33,230 nt of DNA from Paulinella micropora (GCA_009731375.1 BJOX01000085.1:493360-526589); one strand, 5' to 3'; positions 1-26,043 are shown, counted from the stretch's first letter. Translations and numbers: made by a program. Notes: generated from the sequence alone by a model not told the origin.

Positions 1-6
1 TAGTAA

Positions 7-87
<81 letters not shown>

Positions 88-92
88 TATTT

Positions 93-192
93 GGACACCG
101 TGATAGCCCAGTGGTCAAGTTCTACCATCTGGGCCCTGTCGCCAGTTCGATTCCCGTCGGTGCCACCAGTATTTTCATTGAACATACCGGTC
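93..192 (+). mobile_element. Family A tRNA-derived SINE, copy 1 (cut by gap)
   Basis: This is the 5' part of the family A element. It starts GGACACCG, has a box A-like TAGCCCAGTGG and a box B-like AGTTCGATTCCC, then CGGTGCC-ACCA, which looks like a tRNA acceptor strand followed by CCA. It is cut by an N gap after the sequence CATACCGGTC. Confidence 0.8.
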
Positions 193-377
193 NNNNNNNN
201 NNNNNNNNNNNNNNNNNNNNNNNNNNNNNNNNNNNNNNNNNNNNNNNNNNNNNNNNNNNNNNNNNNNNNNNNNNNNNNNNNNNNNNNNNNNNNNNNNNNN
301 NNNNNNNNNNNNNNNNNNNNNNNNNNNNNNNNNNNNNNNNNNNNNNNNNNNNNNNNNNNNNNNNNNNNNNNNNNNNN
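193..377. other. Assembly gap (N run)
   Basis: 185 unknown bases. The gap interrupts family A copy 1, so the rest of that element is probably missing here. Confidence 0.99.
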
Positions 378-406
378 TATTATTATCATTATCATTATTA
401 TTATTA

Positions 407-449
<43 letters not shown>

Positions 450-469
450 TATTATTATTGTTATTATTA

Positions 470-545
<76 letters not shown>

Positions 546-813
546 GGACACCGTGATAGCCCAGTGGTCAAGTTCTACCATCTGGGCCCTGTCGCCAGTT
601 CGATTCCCGTCGGTGCCACCAGTATTTTCATTGAACATACCGGTCTATTTCTGGACCAGTATTTTCATTGAACATACCGGCCCGTCTGGAAGTGTTGGAA
701 CTGCCCTTGCGGGGGTGTCATTAGAGCTTATCGTCAATTCTTCGTACTCCCCTCACGGGTGAGACGATGGAGGCGCATGTGCAGAAATGCATCAGCCATT
801 GACAGAGAAGCAC
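546..813 (+). mobile_element. Family A tRNA-derived SINE, copy 2 (full length)
   Basis: Full-length element of about 268 bp. The head has RNA polymerase III-type boxes (TAGCCCAGTGG and GTTCGATTCCC). The body holds a direct repeat of CCAGTATTTTCATTGAACAT, then a unique 3' region ending AGAAGCAC and running into (ATT)n. The 3' half contains a short open frame but nothing resembling a reverse transcriptase, so it would depend on a partner LINE. tRNA derivation is inferred from box order, spacing and the CCA end; pairing of the head arms is imperfect. Confidence 0.85.
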
Positions 814-830
814 TATTATTATTATTATTA

Positions 831-890
<60 letters not shown>

Positions 891-977
891 TTGTTATCAT
901 TATTATTATTATTATTATTATTATTAAAATTATTATTATTATTATTATTGTTATTATTATTATTACTGTTATTGTTA

Positions 978-1041
<64 letters not shown>

Positions 1042-1042
1042 C

Positions 1043-1106
<64 letters not shown>

Positions 1107-1118
1107 TTATTTATTATT

Positions 1119-1164
<46 letters not shown>

Positions 1165-1171
1165 GTAGTAG

Positions 1172-1202
<31 letters not shown>

Positions 1203-1227
1203 GTTATTATTATTATTATTATTATTA

Positions 1228-1264
<37 letters not shown>

Positions 1265-1298
1265 TATTATTACTTATTATAATTATTATTATTATTAC

Positions 1299-1423
<125 letters not shown>

Positions 1424-1485
1424 TAACCATTATTATAATAAATGTTGTCACAGTTATTGTTATTCTTATTATTATTATTATTAAT

Positions 1486-1751
1486 GGACACCGTGATAGC
1501 CCAGTGGTCAAGTTCTACCATCTGGGCCCTGTCGCCAGTTCGATTCCCGTCGGTGCCACCAGTATTTTCATTGAACATACCGGTCCGTCTGGACCAGTAT
1601 TTTCATTGAACATACCGGCCCGTCTGGAAGTGTTGGAACTGCCCTTGCGGGGGTGTCATTAGAGCTTATCGTCAATTCTTCGTACTCCCCTCACGGGTGA
1701 GACGATGGAGGCGCATGTGCAGAAATGCATCAGCCATTGACAGAGAAGCAC
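1486..1751 (+). mobile_element. Family A tRNA-derived SINE, copy 3 (full length)
   Basis: Nearly identical to copy 2 over its whole length. The spacer between the two internal CCAGTATTTTC repeats differs slightly (CCGTCTGGA instead of CTATTTCTGGA). It ends AGAAGCAC and continues as ATT units. The high identity implies recent activity or recent local duplication. Confidence 0.85.
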
Positions 1752-1762
1752 TATTATTATTA

Positions 1763-1852
<90 letters not shown>

Positions 1853-1892
1853 ATTGTTATTGTTATTATTATCACTATTATTACTATCACTA

Positions 1893-1971
<79 letters not shown>

Positions 1972-2018
1972 TATTATAATTATCATTATCATTATCATTG
2001 TTGTTGTTGTTTTTGTTG

Positions 2019-2074
<56 letters not shown>

Positions 2075-2098
2075 TTGCTCTTATTATTATTATGCTAG

Positions 2099-2160
2099 AG
2101 TACGTCGAGCTCGGCCTAGGTGCCAGTGAAGAGGAGGCCTGGCTATATGGCGCGCGGCTG
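2099..2160 (+). CDS. Exon of unidentified gene (YVELGLGASEEEAWLYGARL)
   Basis: Acceptor TGCTAG precedes and donor CTG|GTATGTGTG follows. It starts with two bases completing a codon and ends in phase 0. The base composition and acidic EEE stretch stand out sharply from the ATT and TATG repeats on either side. Confidence 0.6.
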
Positions 2161-2163
2161 GTA

Positions 2164-2196
<33 letters not shown>

Positions 2197-3207
2197 ATGT
2201 ATGTATGTATGTATGTATGTATGTATGTATGTATGCATGCATGCATGTATGCATGCATGTATGTATGTATGTATGTATTTATGCATGTATGTAATGTATG
2301 TATGTAATGTATGTATGTATGTAGGTGGCATCGTCACGGCTGGCGTGTGTGACAGGTATGTATGTATGTATGTATGTATGTATGTATGTATGTATGTATG
2401 TATGCATGCATGCATGCATGTATGTATGTATGTATGCATGTATGCACGCATGTATGTATGTATGTATGTATGGATGTATGTATGTATGCATGCATGTATG
2501 TATGTATGTATGTATGTATGTATGTATGCATGTATGTATGCATGTATGTATGCATGTATGTATGTATATATGTATGTATATATGTATGTATATATGTATG
2601 TATATATGTATGTATATATGTATGTATGTACGTATGTATGTATGTACGTATGTATGTATGCATGTATGTATGTATGTATGTATGTATGTACGCGTACGTA
2701 CGTACGTAACGTACGTAACGTTCGTAACGTACGTACGTAACGTACGTACGCTACGTATGTATGTTGTATGTGTGTTTGTATGTATGTTTGTATGTATGTT
2801 TGTATGTATGTATGTATGTATGTGTGTATGTATGTATGTATGTATGTATGTATGTATGTATGTGTGTGTGTGTATGTATGTATGTATGCATGTATGTATG
2901 CACCTACGTACGTACGTACGTAACGTACTTCCGTCAGCACTTCCGTCAGCACTTCCGTCAGCACTTCCGTCAGTACGTACGAAACCTATGTATGTACGTA
3001 TGTATGTACGTATGTATGTATGTATGTATGTATGTACGTATGCATGTACGTACGTACGCATGTATGTATGTATGTATGTATGTATGTATGTATGTATGTA
3101 TGTATGTATGTATGTATGTATGTGTGTGTGTGTGTCTGTATGTATGTATGTATGTATGTATGTATGTATGTATGCATTGACAGGCCAGCCGGATAACGTG
3201 CTGAAAG

Positions 3208-3283
<76 letters not shown>

Positions 3284-3837
3284 GGACACCGTGATAGCCC
3301 AGTGGTCAAGTTCTACCATCTGGGCCCTGTCGCCAGTTCGATTCCCGTCGGNNNNNNNNNNNNNNNNNNNNNNNNNNNNNNNNNNNNNNNNNNNNNNNNN
3401 NNNNNNNNNNNNNNNNNNNNNNNNNNNNNNNNNNNNNNNNNNNNNNNNNNNNNNNNNNNNNNNNNNNNNNNNNNNNNNNNNNNNNNNNNNNNNNNNNNNN
3501 NNNNNNNNNNNNNNNNNNNNNNNNNNNNNNNNNNNNNNNNNNNNNNNNNNNNNNNNNNATTATTATTTAGGGAGTACATAGGCCATCGGTCCTTTCCATG
3601 GGCTGATTGGTATAAAGCTCCTAGAGTAATGTTCTATGCCGTCACTTCCTTTATTCCACCGATTGGTGTGGAGACTTTCCTTATGGAATGGAGGACTGGA
3701 TGCACATGGCCTTCTGGCTCAGCAATTGGCAGGAGATACACTATTATTATTATTATTATTATTATTTGTTGTTGTTGTTGTTGTTGTTATTATTATTATT
3801 ATTATTATCATTATTATTATTATCATTATTATTATTA

Positions 3838-3914
<77 letters not shown>

Positions 3915-3974
3915 ATCATCATCATCATCATCATTATTATTATTATTATTATTATGATTATTATTATTATTATC

Positions 3975-4024
<50 letters not shown>

Positions 4025-4071
4025 CATCATCATCATCATCATTATCATTATTGTCATTGTCATTGTTGTTG

Positions 4072-4161
<90 letters not shown>

Positions 4162-4173
4162 TCATTATTATTA

Positions 4174-4235
<62 letters not shown>

Positions 4236-4507
4236 TTGGACACCGTGATAGCCCAGTGGTCAAGTTCTACCATCTGGGCCCTGTCGCCAGTTCGATTCCC
4301 GTCGGTGCCACCGGTATTTTCATTGAACATACTGGTCTATTTCTCTGGACCAGTATTTTCATTGAACATACCGGCCCGTCTGGAAGTGTTGGAACTGCCC
4401 TTGCGGGGGTGTCATTAGAGCTTATCGTCAATTCTTCGTACTCCCCTCACGGGTGAGACGATGGAGGCGCATGTGCAGAAATGCATCAGCCATTGACAGA
4501 GAAGCAC

Positions 4508-4539
<32 letters not shown>

Positions 4540-4710
4540 GGGAGTACATAGGCCATCGGTCCTTTCCATGGGCTGATTGGTATAAAGCTCCTAGAGTAAT
4601 GTCTATGCCGTCACTTCCTTTATTCCACCGATTGGTGTGGAGACTTTCCTTATGGAATGGAGGACTGGATGCACATTGCCTTTTGGCTCAGCAATTGGCA
4701 GGAGATACAC

Positions 4711-4743
<33 letters not shown>

Positions 4744-4846
4744 CATTATTATCATTATTATCATCATCATCATCATCATCATCATTATCATTACTATTAT
4801 TCTTAGGCCGTTTGCTCTGTTACACCGCAAGATTACTAGTATTGCT

Positions 4847-4907
<61 letters not shown>

Positions 4908-5409
4908 TCATCACTATCGTTAGGGCGTTTGCTCTGTTACAAGAACAAGTATGAGGTGCACCGCAAGATCCGCCTGGCCGACCTGCACTTCAACTACGTA
5001 TGTGTATGTATGTATGTATGTATGTATGTATGTATGTATGTATGTATGTATGTATGTATGTATGTATGTATGCATGTATGTATATATGTATGTGTGCATG
5101 TAGCTATGTATGTATGCATGCATGTACGTACGTACGTACATACGTTTGTATGTATGTATGTATGTATGTAACGTCTCTCCTCTGTGGGACGTGGCGCAGC
5201 CTGTTCATAAATATGTATCTATATATGTATCTATGTTATGTATGTATGTATGTAGTATGTATGTATGTATGTATGTATTGTGTGTGTGTATGTATGCATG
5301 TTTGTGTGTATGTCTAGCCTGGACAAGCCTGGTGTGAGGTGTGGAGAAGTGTGGTGGAGGTGGTGACGAGGCAAGGTACAGACATACTGGACATACCTAC
5401 ATATATACA

Positions 5410-5441
<32 letters not shown>

Positions 5442-5477
5442 CATACATACATACATACATACATATACATACATACA

Positions 5478-5511
<34 letters not shown>

Positions 5512-5948
5512 CATATACACATACATACATACATACATACATACATACATACATAATATACATACATACATACATACATACATACATACATACATACATA
5601 CATACATACACACACGCACACATACCTATCCCTCGTTTCCCCACTCATAATCGATGCAGTGCATACTTACCTACCTACCTACCTACATACATATACATTC
5701 ATACATACATACATACATACATACATACCTAGCTATATCTCGTCTCTCCCCGCTCTGCTTGTTCTAGGTGCGGTCGTCAAAGCAGTCTTCTATCACATGG
5801 CGCAAGGTCATGCTTCTGTCCCCTCTACTCTCCCATTCTCTCCTTTTCTCTCTCACACAAACATTCATTCATTCATTCATTCATTCATTCATTTATTCAT
5901 TCATTCATTCATTCTCCCTCTCTCTCTCTCTCTCCCTCTCTCTCTCTC

Positions 5949-5983
<35 letters not shown>

Positions 5984-6180
5984 GCCTCCCTCTCGCAGTG
6001 CAGGGCTCGTGTGTCAACCTGAGCGCTATATCCGGCTCCTCCTCCCCGTCTTCCCACAACAGCGTCCTCCACACAGCCGGCTCCTCCCCGCATTCCCACA
6101 ACAGCGTCCTCCACACAGCCGCGGCGCCCTCCGCCGACATCAAGCACAAGGACAACCACAAGAGCGACAAGTCCATGTAA
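2099..6180 (+). CDS. Unidentified multi-exon gene, or 5' part of the CDIN1-like gene
   Basis: A chain of short exons with GT-AG borders and compatible phases: 2099-2160, 2325-2355, 3184-3207, 4924-4997, then two optional exons (5318-5375, 5768-5806) and 5999-6180. Readable peptides include YVELGLGASEEEAWLYGARL, VASSRLACVT, GQPDNVLKG, RLLCYKNKYEVHRKIRLADL and GSCVNLSAISG. I do not recognise the protein. The RLLCYKNKYEVHRKIRLADL stretch has the feel of the strands of a PH domain from a Rho exchange factor, but that is a weak impression. The last exon is Ser/His/Lys rich and likely disordered. An in-frame TAA at 6178-6180 could end the gene. The same bases read AT|GTAATG, a possible donor at 6177 in phase 2 that would join exon 6403-6477 in frame, making this the N-terminus of the next gene. 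The 5' end is not visible. Confidence 0.5.
2325..2355 (+). CDS. Exon of unidentified gene (VASSRLACVT)
   Basis: A 31-nt exon between TATGTAG and the donor ACAG|GTATG. It enters in phase 0 and leaves in phase 1, matching the exons before and after. Confidence 0.5.
2927..2974 (+). repeat. 12-bp tandem repeat, four units
   Basis: The unit ACTTCCGTCAGC is repeated four times, the last ending in T. Each unit holds a CAG, so each could be read as an acceptor, but no exon follows. It is the only non-TATG block in this part of the intron. Confidence 0.85.
3184..3207 (+). CDS. 24-nt micro-exon (GQPDNVLKG)
   Basis: Acceptor TTGACAG, donor AAAG|GTATTA. It enters and leaves in phase 1. Joined to 2325-2355 and 4924-4997 the frame stays open. 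Its small size makes it uncertain. Confidence 0.45.
3284..3351 (+). mobile_element. Family A tRNA-derived SINE, copy 4 (head only, cut by gap)
   Basis: The tRNA-like head follows (ATT)n and runs into an N gap immediately after CCCGTCGG. The gap of 207 bases is about what the rest of the element would occupy. Confidence 0.8.
3352..3558. other. Assembly gap (N run)
   Basis: 207 unknown bases between the head of family A copy 4 and family B copy 1. Confidence 0.99.
3569..3741 (+). mobile_element. Family B short interspersed element, copy 1
   Basis: An element of about 173 bp from AGGGAGTACATAGGCC to GGCAGGAGATACACT, flanked by ATT units at both ends. I see no clear RNA polymerase III boxes and no coding capacity. 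It always occurs next to family A in this window. It could be an independent SINE lacking a tRNA head, or the 3' module of a larger composite element. Confidence 0.75.
3742..4237. repeat. ATT, ATC and AGT trinucleotide tract
   Basis: (ATT)n with runs of GTT, ATC and AGT units, filling the space between family B copy 1 and family A copy 5. No gene is seen. Confidence 0.95.
4238..4507 (+). mobile_element. Family A tRNA-derived SINE, copy 5 (full length)
   Basis: Full-length copy ending GAGAAGCAC before ATT units. It carries small changes from copies 2 and 3, including CACCGG for CACCAG at the CCA position and an extra CT in the spacer between its internal repeats. Confidence 0.85.
4539..4710 (+). 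mobile_element. Family B short interspersed element, copy 2
   Basis: About 172 bp, nearly identical to copy 1 (one base shorter near TAATGTCTATGCC). It starts 31 bp after the end of family A copy 5, the two being separated only by ATT units. Confidence 0.75.
4711..4920. repeat. ATT and CAT tracts with a decayed exon copy
   Basis: (ATT)n, then (CAT)n. Between them, at about 4804-4840, is a decayed copy of the acceptor and start of the next exon: TAGGCCGTTTGCTCTGTTAC followed directly by ACCGCAAGAT, so 19 internal bases of the exon are missing. The intact version starts at 4924. Confidence 0.85.
4924..4997 (+). CDS. Exon of unidentified gene (RLLCYKNKYEVHRKIRLADL)
   Basis: A 74-nt exon between CGTTAG and TAC|GTATGTG. 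It enters in phase 1 and leaves in phase 0. The peptide RLLCYKNKYEVHRKIRLADL is the most protein-like piece of this gene and loosely recalls PH-domain strands. An upstream partial copy (about 4804-4840) lacks an internal 19 bp. Confidence 0.65.
4998..5765. repeat. TATG tract, then CATA tract
   Basis: (TATG)n runs from the donor at 4998 to about 5165. A low-repeat segment at 5170-5395 holds a possible exon (5318-5375). (CATA)n runs at about 5396-5615, then ACCT/ACAT units to 5728. The TATG and CATA arrays are reverse complements and could pair in RNA. Confidence 0.9.
5318..5375 (+). CDS. Possible exon (PGQAWCEVWRSVVEVVTRQ)
   Basis: Flanked by GTCTAG and GGCAAG|GTACAG. It reads 19 codons from phase 0 to phase 1. 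It would force the next exon (5768-5806) into the frame AVVKAVFYHMAQ. Skipping it lets 5768-5806 read VRSSKQSSITWRK instead; both routes stay open, so the choice needs transcripts. Confidence 0.3.
5768..5806 (+). CDS. Exon of unidentified gene, two possible frames
   Basis: 39 nt between TTCTAG and CGCAAG|GTCATG. Phase 0 gives VRSSKQSSITWRK; phase 1 gives AVVKAVFYHMAQ. Both can be continued into the exon starting at 5999 or 6004. Confidence 0.45.
5807..5998. repeat. CATT tract and CT-rich acceptor tract
   Basis: (CATT)n at about 5862-5912, then (CT)n to 5994, acting as a long polypyrimidine tract before the acceptor CTCGCAG. Confidence 0.9.
5999..6180 (+). CDS. Ser/His-rich exon, terminal or internal
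   Basis: It begins at 5999 after CGCAG (phase 1) or at 6004 after TGCAG (phase 0); both give GSCVNLSAISG. It holds an in-frame tandem duplication, 6032-6076 (45 nt) and 6077-6118 (42 nt), encoding SHNSVLHTA twice. The length difference is a multiple of three, as expected for coding sequence. The end is rich in Lys and Asp (DIKHKDNHKSDKS). It either stops at TAA 6178-6180 or is spliced at AT|GTAATG (exon end 6176, phase 2) to 6403. Confidence 0.55.
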
Positions 6181-6402
6181 TGTATTGTAATGTATTGTAA
6201 TGTATTGTCATGTGTTGTCACGTATTGTCATGTATTGTCATGTATGGTCATGTATTGTCATGTAATGTCATGCAATGTCATGCAATGTAATGTACTGTAA
6301 TGCATTGTAATGTAATCCAATGCAATTTAATGTAATGTAATGTAATCTAATCTAATCTAATGTAATCTAATGTAAGCTAATGTCACGCGGCTGCGTGTAT
6401 AG
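6177..6402. repeat. TGTAA/TGTAT pentanucleotide tract
   Basis: Degenerate 5-bp repeats (TGTAA, TGTAT, TGTCA, TCTAA) from the end of the Ser-rich exon to about 6385. Like other introns here, the repeat starts from a GT that could be a donor. No polyadenylation signal AATAAA is seen in it. Confidence 0.85.
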
Positions 6403-21002
<14,600 letters not shown>

Positions 21003-21111
21003 GTATATGTTCCTAATCGGTACAGCTGCTTGTCGGTCTATCATTATTTATTTATTCAAGGCCGCTATGAATCGTACACATCTATCTATCTATCTATCTA
21101 TCCTATCTATC

Positions 21112-21182
<71 letters not shown>

Positions 21183-21231
21183 CATCTTTTATCTATCTAT
21201 CTATCTATCTATCTATCTGTCTGTCTATCTG

Positions 21232-21271
<40 letters not shown>

Positions 21272-21378
21272 GCTATCTATCTTTGCTGAGGTACCAGCCT
21301 CGCATGACTGCTTTTTCCTCCCTCTCCCTCTTTCTTCGTGAGCAAGTAATTTAATAATTAACTTTGCTCCAGGGGGAG
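21003..21378. repeat. TATC tract and possible 3' end of a Copia-type element
   Basis: (TATC)n fills 21080-21285. 21286-21378 is unique and ends in CCAGGGGGAG, a polypurine tract directly before the LTR. Just upstream the reading FLREQVI then stop recalls the end of a Copia RNase H domain, but it is too short to prove. Confidence 0.6.
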
Positions 21379-21569
21379 TGTTAGACCTATTAATATCTTA
21401 ATTAGGTTAGACAGTACGGCCCGGAATATGTAATGCGTGTCGTAAGAGCCATTACTTGTGTCCTGCCTAACCCGTACCCGCTCTTTGTCTTGGCGCGTTC
21501 TTCTAATAAAGTTTGAACTGCAGACGATAGTGATTATCTACTTAGCTTTGACTCCTGATTAGTCTAACA
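21379..21569 (+). mobile_element. LTR of a Copia-type retrotransposon (191 bp)
   Basis: Begins TGTTAGAC and ends GTCTAACA, a perfect 8-bp terminal inverted repeat with canonical TG...CA ends. AATAAA lies at 21505-21510. The polypurine tract AGGGGGAG abuts the 5' side, so this is the 3' LTR. The internal region and 5' LTR are absent, replaced upstream by TATC repeats. No tRNA primer-binding site follows. The flanks GGGAG and GGATC do not match as a target duplication. Confidence 0.6.
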
Positions 21570-22743
21570 GGATCTAGAGGCCAAGGCACTATCAAGTTCA
21601 CCGTGATTTGACGGATTAGACAGGATCCGAGTCTGGTTGCTGGTCGATCACTGAGCCGGACTATGTGATTGTGACTCAGAGTCGGGAAAATCGTGCGCGT
21701 AGGATTAGGAGACGGGGACTTTCCGAATGTTAGTTCACGATCTTCGGACAACATTAAGTCTAAGACTCGAACTTAGCGGCCCACATGAAGCACAAGCCTT
21801 TAATCTGTTGGATGGCTCTTGGTAGATTTGATCGAGTGTTGATCATGGCCCCGGATAGCTCTGACTCCGGGCTTGGGATGGTGGACAATCGGCTGGGATT
21901 CCCCGATACTATGATGCCGGTACTGACAGAGACAAGTTATAGCCGGGTAGCCTGATGTAGTCTCCGTTGGTATTCAAGTTACTCCATGAGTTGAGATCGA
22001 GCGATCTCAACCGAGGGGAAAGGGGTGCTTTGCACTAGTAACTTTCAACACCCACGGTATACTACATACGTTATTTCGCTATTAGTTTTTATGGGACTTG
22101 ATTCACTCGCCGCCGCCGCAAGTTTTCCCGTGACTGGGAATTTATGGCAAAATAAGGGAAATTACACTTATGGGTTGTTGCTAGTGTTTGTTGGTATGTT
22201 TTGGCATTTGTGCAGCGGGTTACTGACTCTGTCAAAGAATCGTGTCAGATTACCCGGTCATAGATAGGGACACTCCGTTTCTTGCGGGGTTTTCCCTTTG
22301 GCTTGTTGCCACCGTTTGGGTTCAATTCTGACTTCCCTTTCTGGTTAGCCTTGAACCAGTTGTGTTCATTATTAAATTCTCTTTTTCCTTGAGCTCGTAA
22401 GGGTAAGACCAAGTGTCTTGTTACAGACCATCTGCAATTTGAATAAGTGCATGCCTACAGCGTGGTCGTCCAACGTTATGGTTAATTAGCAGATTGTGAT
22501 TGATTCTGAGAAGAAGAAACTGCAATGGTTCGTAGTAAAAGAGATTCTCTCTTGCTGATATTTTCTTTGTTTTCTTTCTCAGTCGCTTCCTTCAACCGCC
22601 ATAATTATTCCTCACTCGATTTATTAGACGTACTGGATAAATCTGCATAATTTCTCCATATTGAAAAAGCATAAACCTAGGCAACCTAGCTATCATTAAT
22701 ATGTTTATGCATACATGTATTTTACATATTTGTGTCACCACAG
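21570..22743. other. Low-repeat region without a recognised gene
   Basis: About 1.2 kb of unique sequence, unlike the surroundings. The longest plus-strand reading (22025-22267, 80 codons from GTG) has two hydrophobic stretches (YVISLLVFMGL and YGLLLVFVGMFWHL) but no homology I know. It may be host DNA beside the LTR or part of another degraded element. Confidence 0.5.
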
Positions 22744-22917
22744 CACTACTCATTGACGTTTCGTGAAGTGACATCTCAGATTATGGCTTGTGGGATCAGA
22801 ATAAGTAATGTGCTTACAAAACTACACAATTTCTTTCATAAACATCGATACCTTCATCAACAGAAACCATCACAACATGCACACGCACCTTCCTTATCTG
22901 TGACAGATCGGGAGGAG
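22744..22917 (+). CDS. Exon of unidentified gene (TFREVTSQIMACGIRISNVL)
   Basis: 174 nt, exactly 58 codons, between GTGTCACCACAG and GGGAGGAG|GTGTGTG. The reading includes TFREVTSQIMACGIRISNVL and HAHAPSLSVTDREE. Composition and clean splice borders make it the best exon of this set. A (GT)n tract starts at its donor. Confidence 0.5.
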
Positions 22918-23785
22918 GTGTGTGTGTGTGTGCGTGTGTGTGCGTGTGTAGGTGCGTGTGTGTGTGTGTGTGTGCTTGTGTCTGTATTGAGNNNNNNNNN
23001 NNNNNNNNNNNNNNNNNNNNNNNNNNNNNNNNNNNNNNNNNNNNNNNNNNNNNNNNNNNNNNNNNNNNNNNNNNNNNNNNNNNNNNNNNNNNNNNNNNNN
23101 NNNNNNNNNNNNNNNNNNNNNNNNNNNNNNNNNNNNNNNNNNNNNNNNNNNNNNNNNNNNNNNNNNNNNNNNNNNNNNNNNNNNNNNNNNNNNNNNNNNN
23201 NNNNNNNNNNNNNNNNNNNNNNNNNNNNNNNNNNNNNNNNNNNNNNNNNNNNNNNNNNNNNNNNNNNNNNNNNNNNNNNNNNNNNNNNNNNNNNNNNNNN
23301 NNNNNNNNNNNNNNNNNNNNNNNNNNNNNNNNNNNNNNNNNNNNNNNNNNNNNNNNNNNNNNNNNNNNNNNNNNNNNNNNNNNNNNNNNNNNNNNNNNNN
23401 NNNNNNNNNNNNNNNNNNNNNNNNNNNNNNNNNNNNNNNNNNNNNNNNNNNNNNNNNNNNNNNNNNNNNNNNNNNNNNNNNNNNNNNNNNNNNNNNNNNN
23501 NNNNNNNNNNNNNNNNNNNNNNNNNNNNNNNNNNNNNNNNNNNNNNNNNNNNNNNNNNNNNNNNNNNNNNNNNNNNNNNNNNNTTTCTTTCTATGATATT
23601 ACAAATATATTTAGTATGTGTGCTTGTTGATGTTGTTGCTGGTGCTGCTGTTGCTGTTGTCGTCATGCTTGTTATTTTGTTGTTGTTGTTGTTGTTGCTG
23701 TTGTTGTTGTTGTTGTTGTTGTAATGTTGTTGTATTGTTGCTGCTGTTGTTGTTGTTGTTGTTGTTGTTGTTGTCGTTGTTGTCG

Positions 23786-23828
<43 letters not shown>

Positions 23829-24575
23829 AAGCGAAGCGAGACCCTGTAGATGATCACGGCTGAGAAAGGCTTTAAGATGAGGCTGATTATTGCGCATGCC
23901 AAGGAGAAGTGGATCAAGGAATCTGCAGCCACACACAAATACGCGCGTCCAGAAACAACTAAAATGTATACGATTTGCGAATATGTATTGACATTTATAT
24001 GAAATTACACAGGAAAAAAGATCATGCAAATATGATTTGTGTGTGTGTTTAGGCGTAAGCATAAGTGTCTGCTGTGTGTGTGAGTGCGAGTAGAGAGGTA
24101 CAGTATCTAATGAAGCCTACATATATCCAAATGTGTAGACATAACACATAAATACACATAACATACATGCATACATGCATACATACATACATACATACAT
24201 ATTGTATACATATATATATATATATGTATATATATATTTATATGTGTGTGTGTGTGAATAATAGTGTGATGAAATATAATAGTACAAAATGCATCCAAAT
24301 GTATCGAAATGCAGGTATGTAGTTACGCTTGTGCATCCACGTGCATGTACTGTATATACGAGAACTCGAAACAGAAAGCCCGCAAAATTTACCATAACTG
24401 GTTGTCAACAGACACAAACTGCCCCCCCCCCCCCAAAAAAAACACACACACACACACCCTCCTCATCCTCTCTCTCTCTCTCTCTTCCTTCATTCCTTTT
24501 TTCCACTCTTTATCTTCACCGTCATCATAACTATCATACTCATCATCCACTTCCCTTCTTTCTTTCTTTTATTCT

Positions 24576-24615
<40 letters not shown>

Positions 24616-24730
24616 GATTTTGCTCTCACTTTCCTCTTTTATCTTTCTTCCTTTTCTTGTTTCCTTCGTCCTCCATAATAGCTTCCTCCCACCCTTTCAA
24701 CTCTACTACTACTACTACTACTACTTCATG

Positions 24731-24762
<32 letters not shown>

Positions 24763-25026
24763 CATCATCTTCTTCTTTTTCTTCTCCTTCTCCTCCTCCT
24801 CCTCCTCCTGCTCTTTCTTCTTTCTTCTTTCTCCCTTTCTCCCTTTCTCCTTTTCTCCTTTCTCCTTTCTTCTTTCTTCTTTCTTCTTTCTTCTTCTTCT
24901 TCTTCTTCTTCTTCTTCTTCTTCTTCTTCTTCTTCTTCTTCTTCTTCTTCTTCTTCTTCTTCTTGCTCTTCTTCTTGCTCTTCTTCTTGCTCTTCCTCTT
25001 GCTCTTCCTCTTGCTCTTCCTCTTGC

Positions 25027-25079
<53 letters not shown>

Positions 25080-25298
25080 TTCTTCTTCTTCTTCTTCTTC
25101 TTCTTCTTCTTCTGCTGCTGCTGCTGCCGCTTCTTCTGCTGCCGCTTCTTCTGCTGCCGCTCCTTCTTCTGCTGCTCCTCCTGCTCCTCCTGCTCCGGCT
25201 CCGGCTCCGGCTCCTGCTTCTGCTTCTTCTTCTTCTTCTTCTTCTTCTTCTTCTTCTTCTTCTTCTTCTTCTTCGATATGTATCTGGATATCTATCTT

Positions 25299-25376
<78 letters not shown>

Positions 25377-25394
25377 AGTCTCTCACTCTCTCTC

Positions 25395-25467
<73 letters not shown>

Positions 25468-25605
25468 ACTGAGTATGTGAAAATCTTGCTGTTGCTACCT
25501 CCCAAAACCCGCGCAGTGAAGACAAAAATGCAAATCAGATCGTTCAAAATGGTGAACACCCTGGGCAAGACACGCAAACAGACAAGACCCACACGTATGT
25601 GCTCT

Positions 25606-25671
<66 letters not shown>

Positions 25672-26043
25672 GAGAGAGAGAGAGAGCGAGTGAGAGGGAT
25701 ATATATATATATATAATATTATATATATATATATAGAGAGAGAGAGATAGATAGATAGATAGATAGATGGATAGATAGATAGATGGATAGATAGGTAGAT
25801 AGGTAGGTAGGTAGGTAGTGAACATACAGGAGCCGCACACAGCAGCAAACCAACGGAAAGATTAGTGAGAATGGAGTAGGAAAGAAGTAGAAGAAGAAGA
25901 AAACAACAACAACAACAACAACAACAAAAACAACAGCAGCAACAACAACGACAACGACAGCAACAGCAACAGTAACAGCAGCAGCAACAACAACAACAAC
26001 TACTACTACTACTACAATAACAATAACAATAACAATACCAATA

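Larger units (their letters stand above)
2161..3176. repeat. TATG tetranucleotide field
   Basis: (TATG)n begins directly at the GT donor after the 2099-2160 exon and continues with CATG, TATA, TACG and TTTG variants. A self-complementary ACGT-rich patch lies at about 2690-2756. It contains the small exon 2325-2355 and a 12-bp repeat at 2927-2974. No other coding signal is seen. Confidence 0.9.

Noticed and set aside
546-625. Functional tRNA gene
   Set aside because: Boxes A and B are present, but the T arm has mismatches, the spacing before box A is too long, and the same sequence recurs with a SINE body and tail.
2143-3581. Long frames rich in Tyr-Val-Cys-Met or Thr-Tyr-Ile-His
   Set aside because: They are both strands of (TATG)n, open in all frames because the repeat lacks stop codons.
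22025-22267. Small membrane protein of 80 codons
   Set aside because: It starts only at GTG, has no supporting splice site or homology, and lies beside an LTR in probably non-coding DNA.
23672-23938. Polyglutamine protein on the minus strand
   Set aside because: The Gln run is the (TTG)n microsatellite read in reverse. The adjoining non-repeat part reads better as a plus-strand exon with splice borders.
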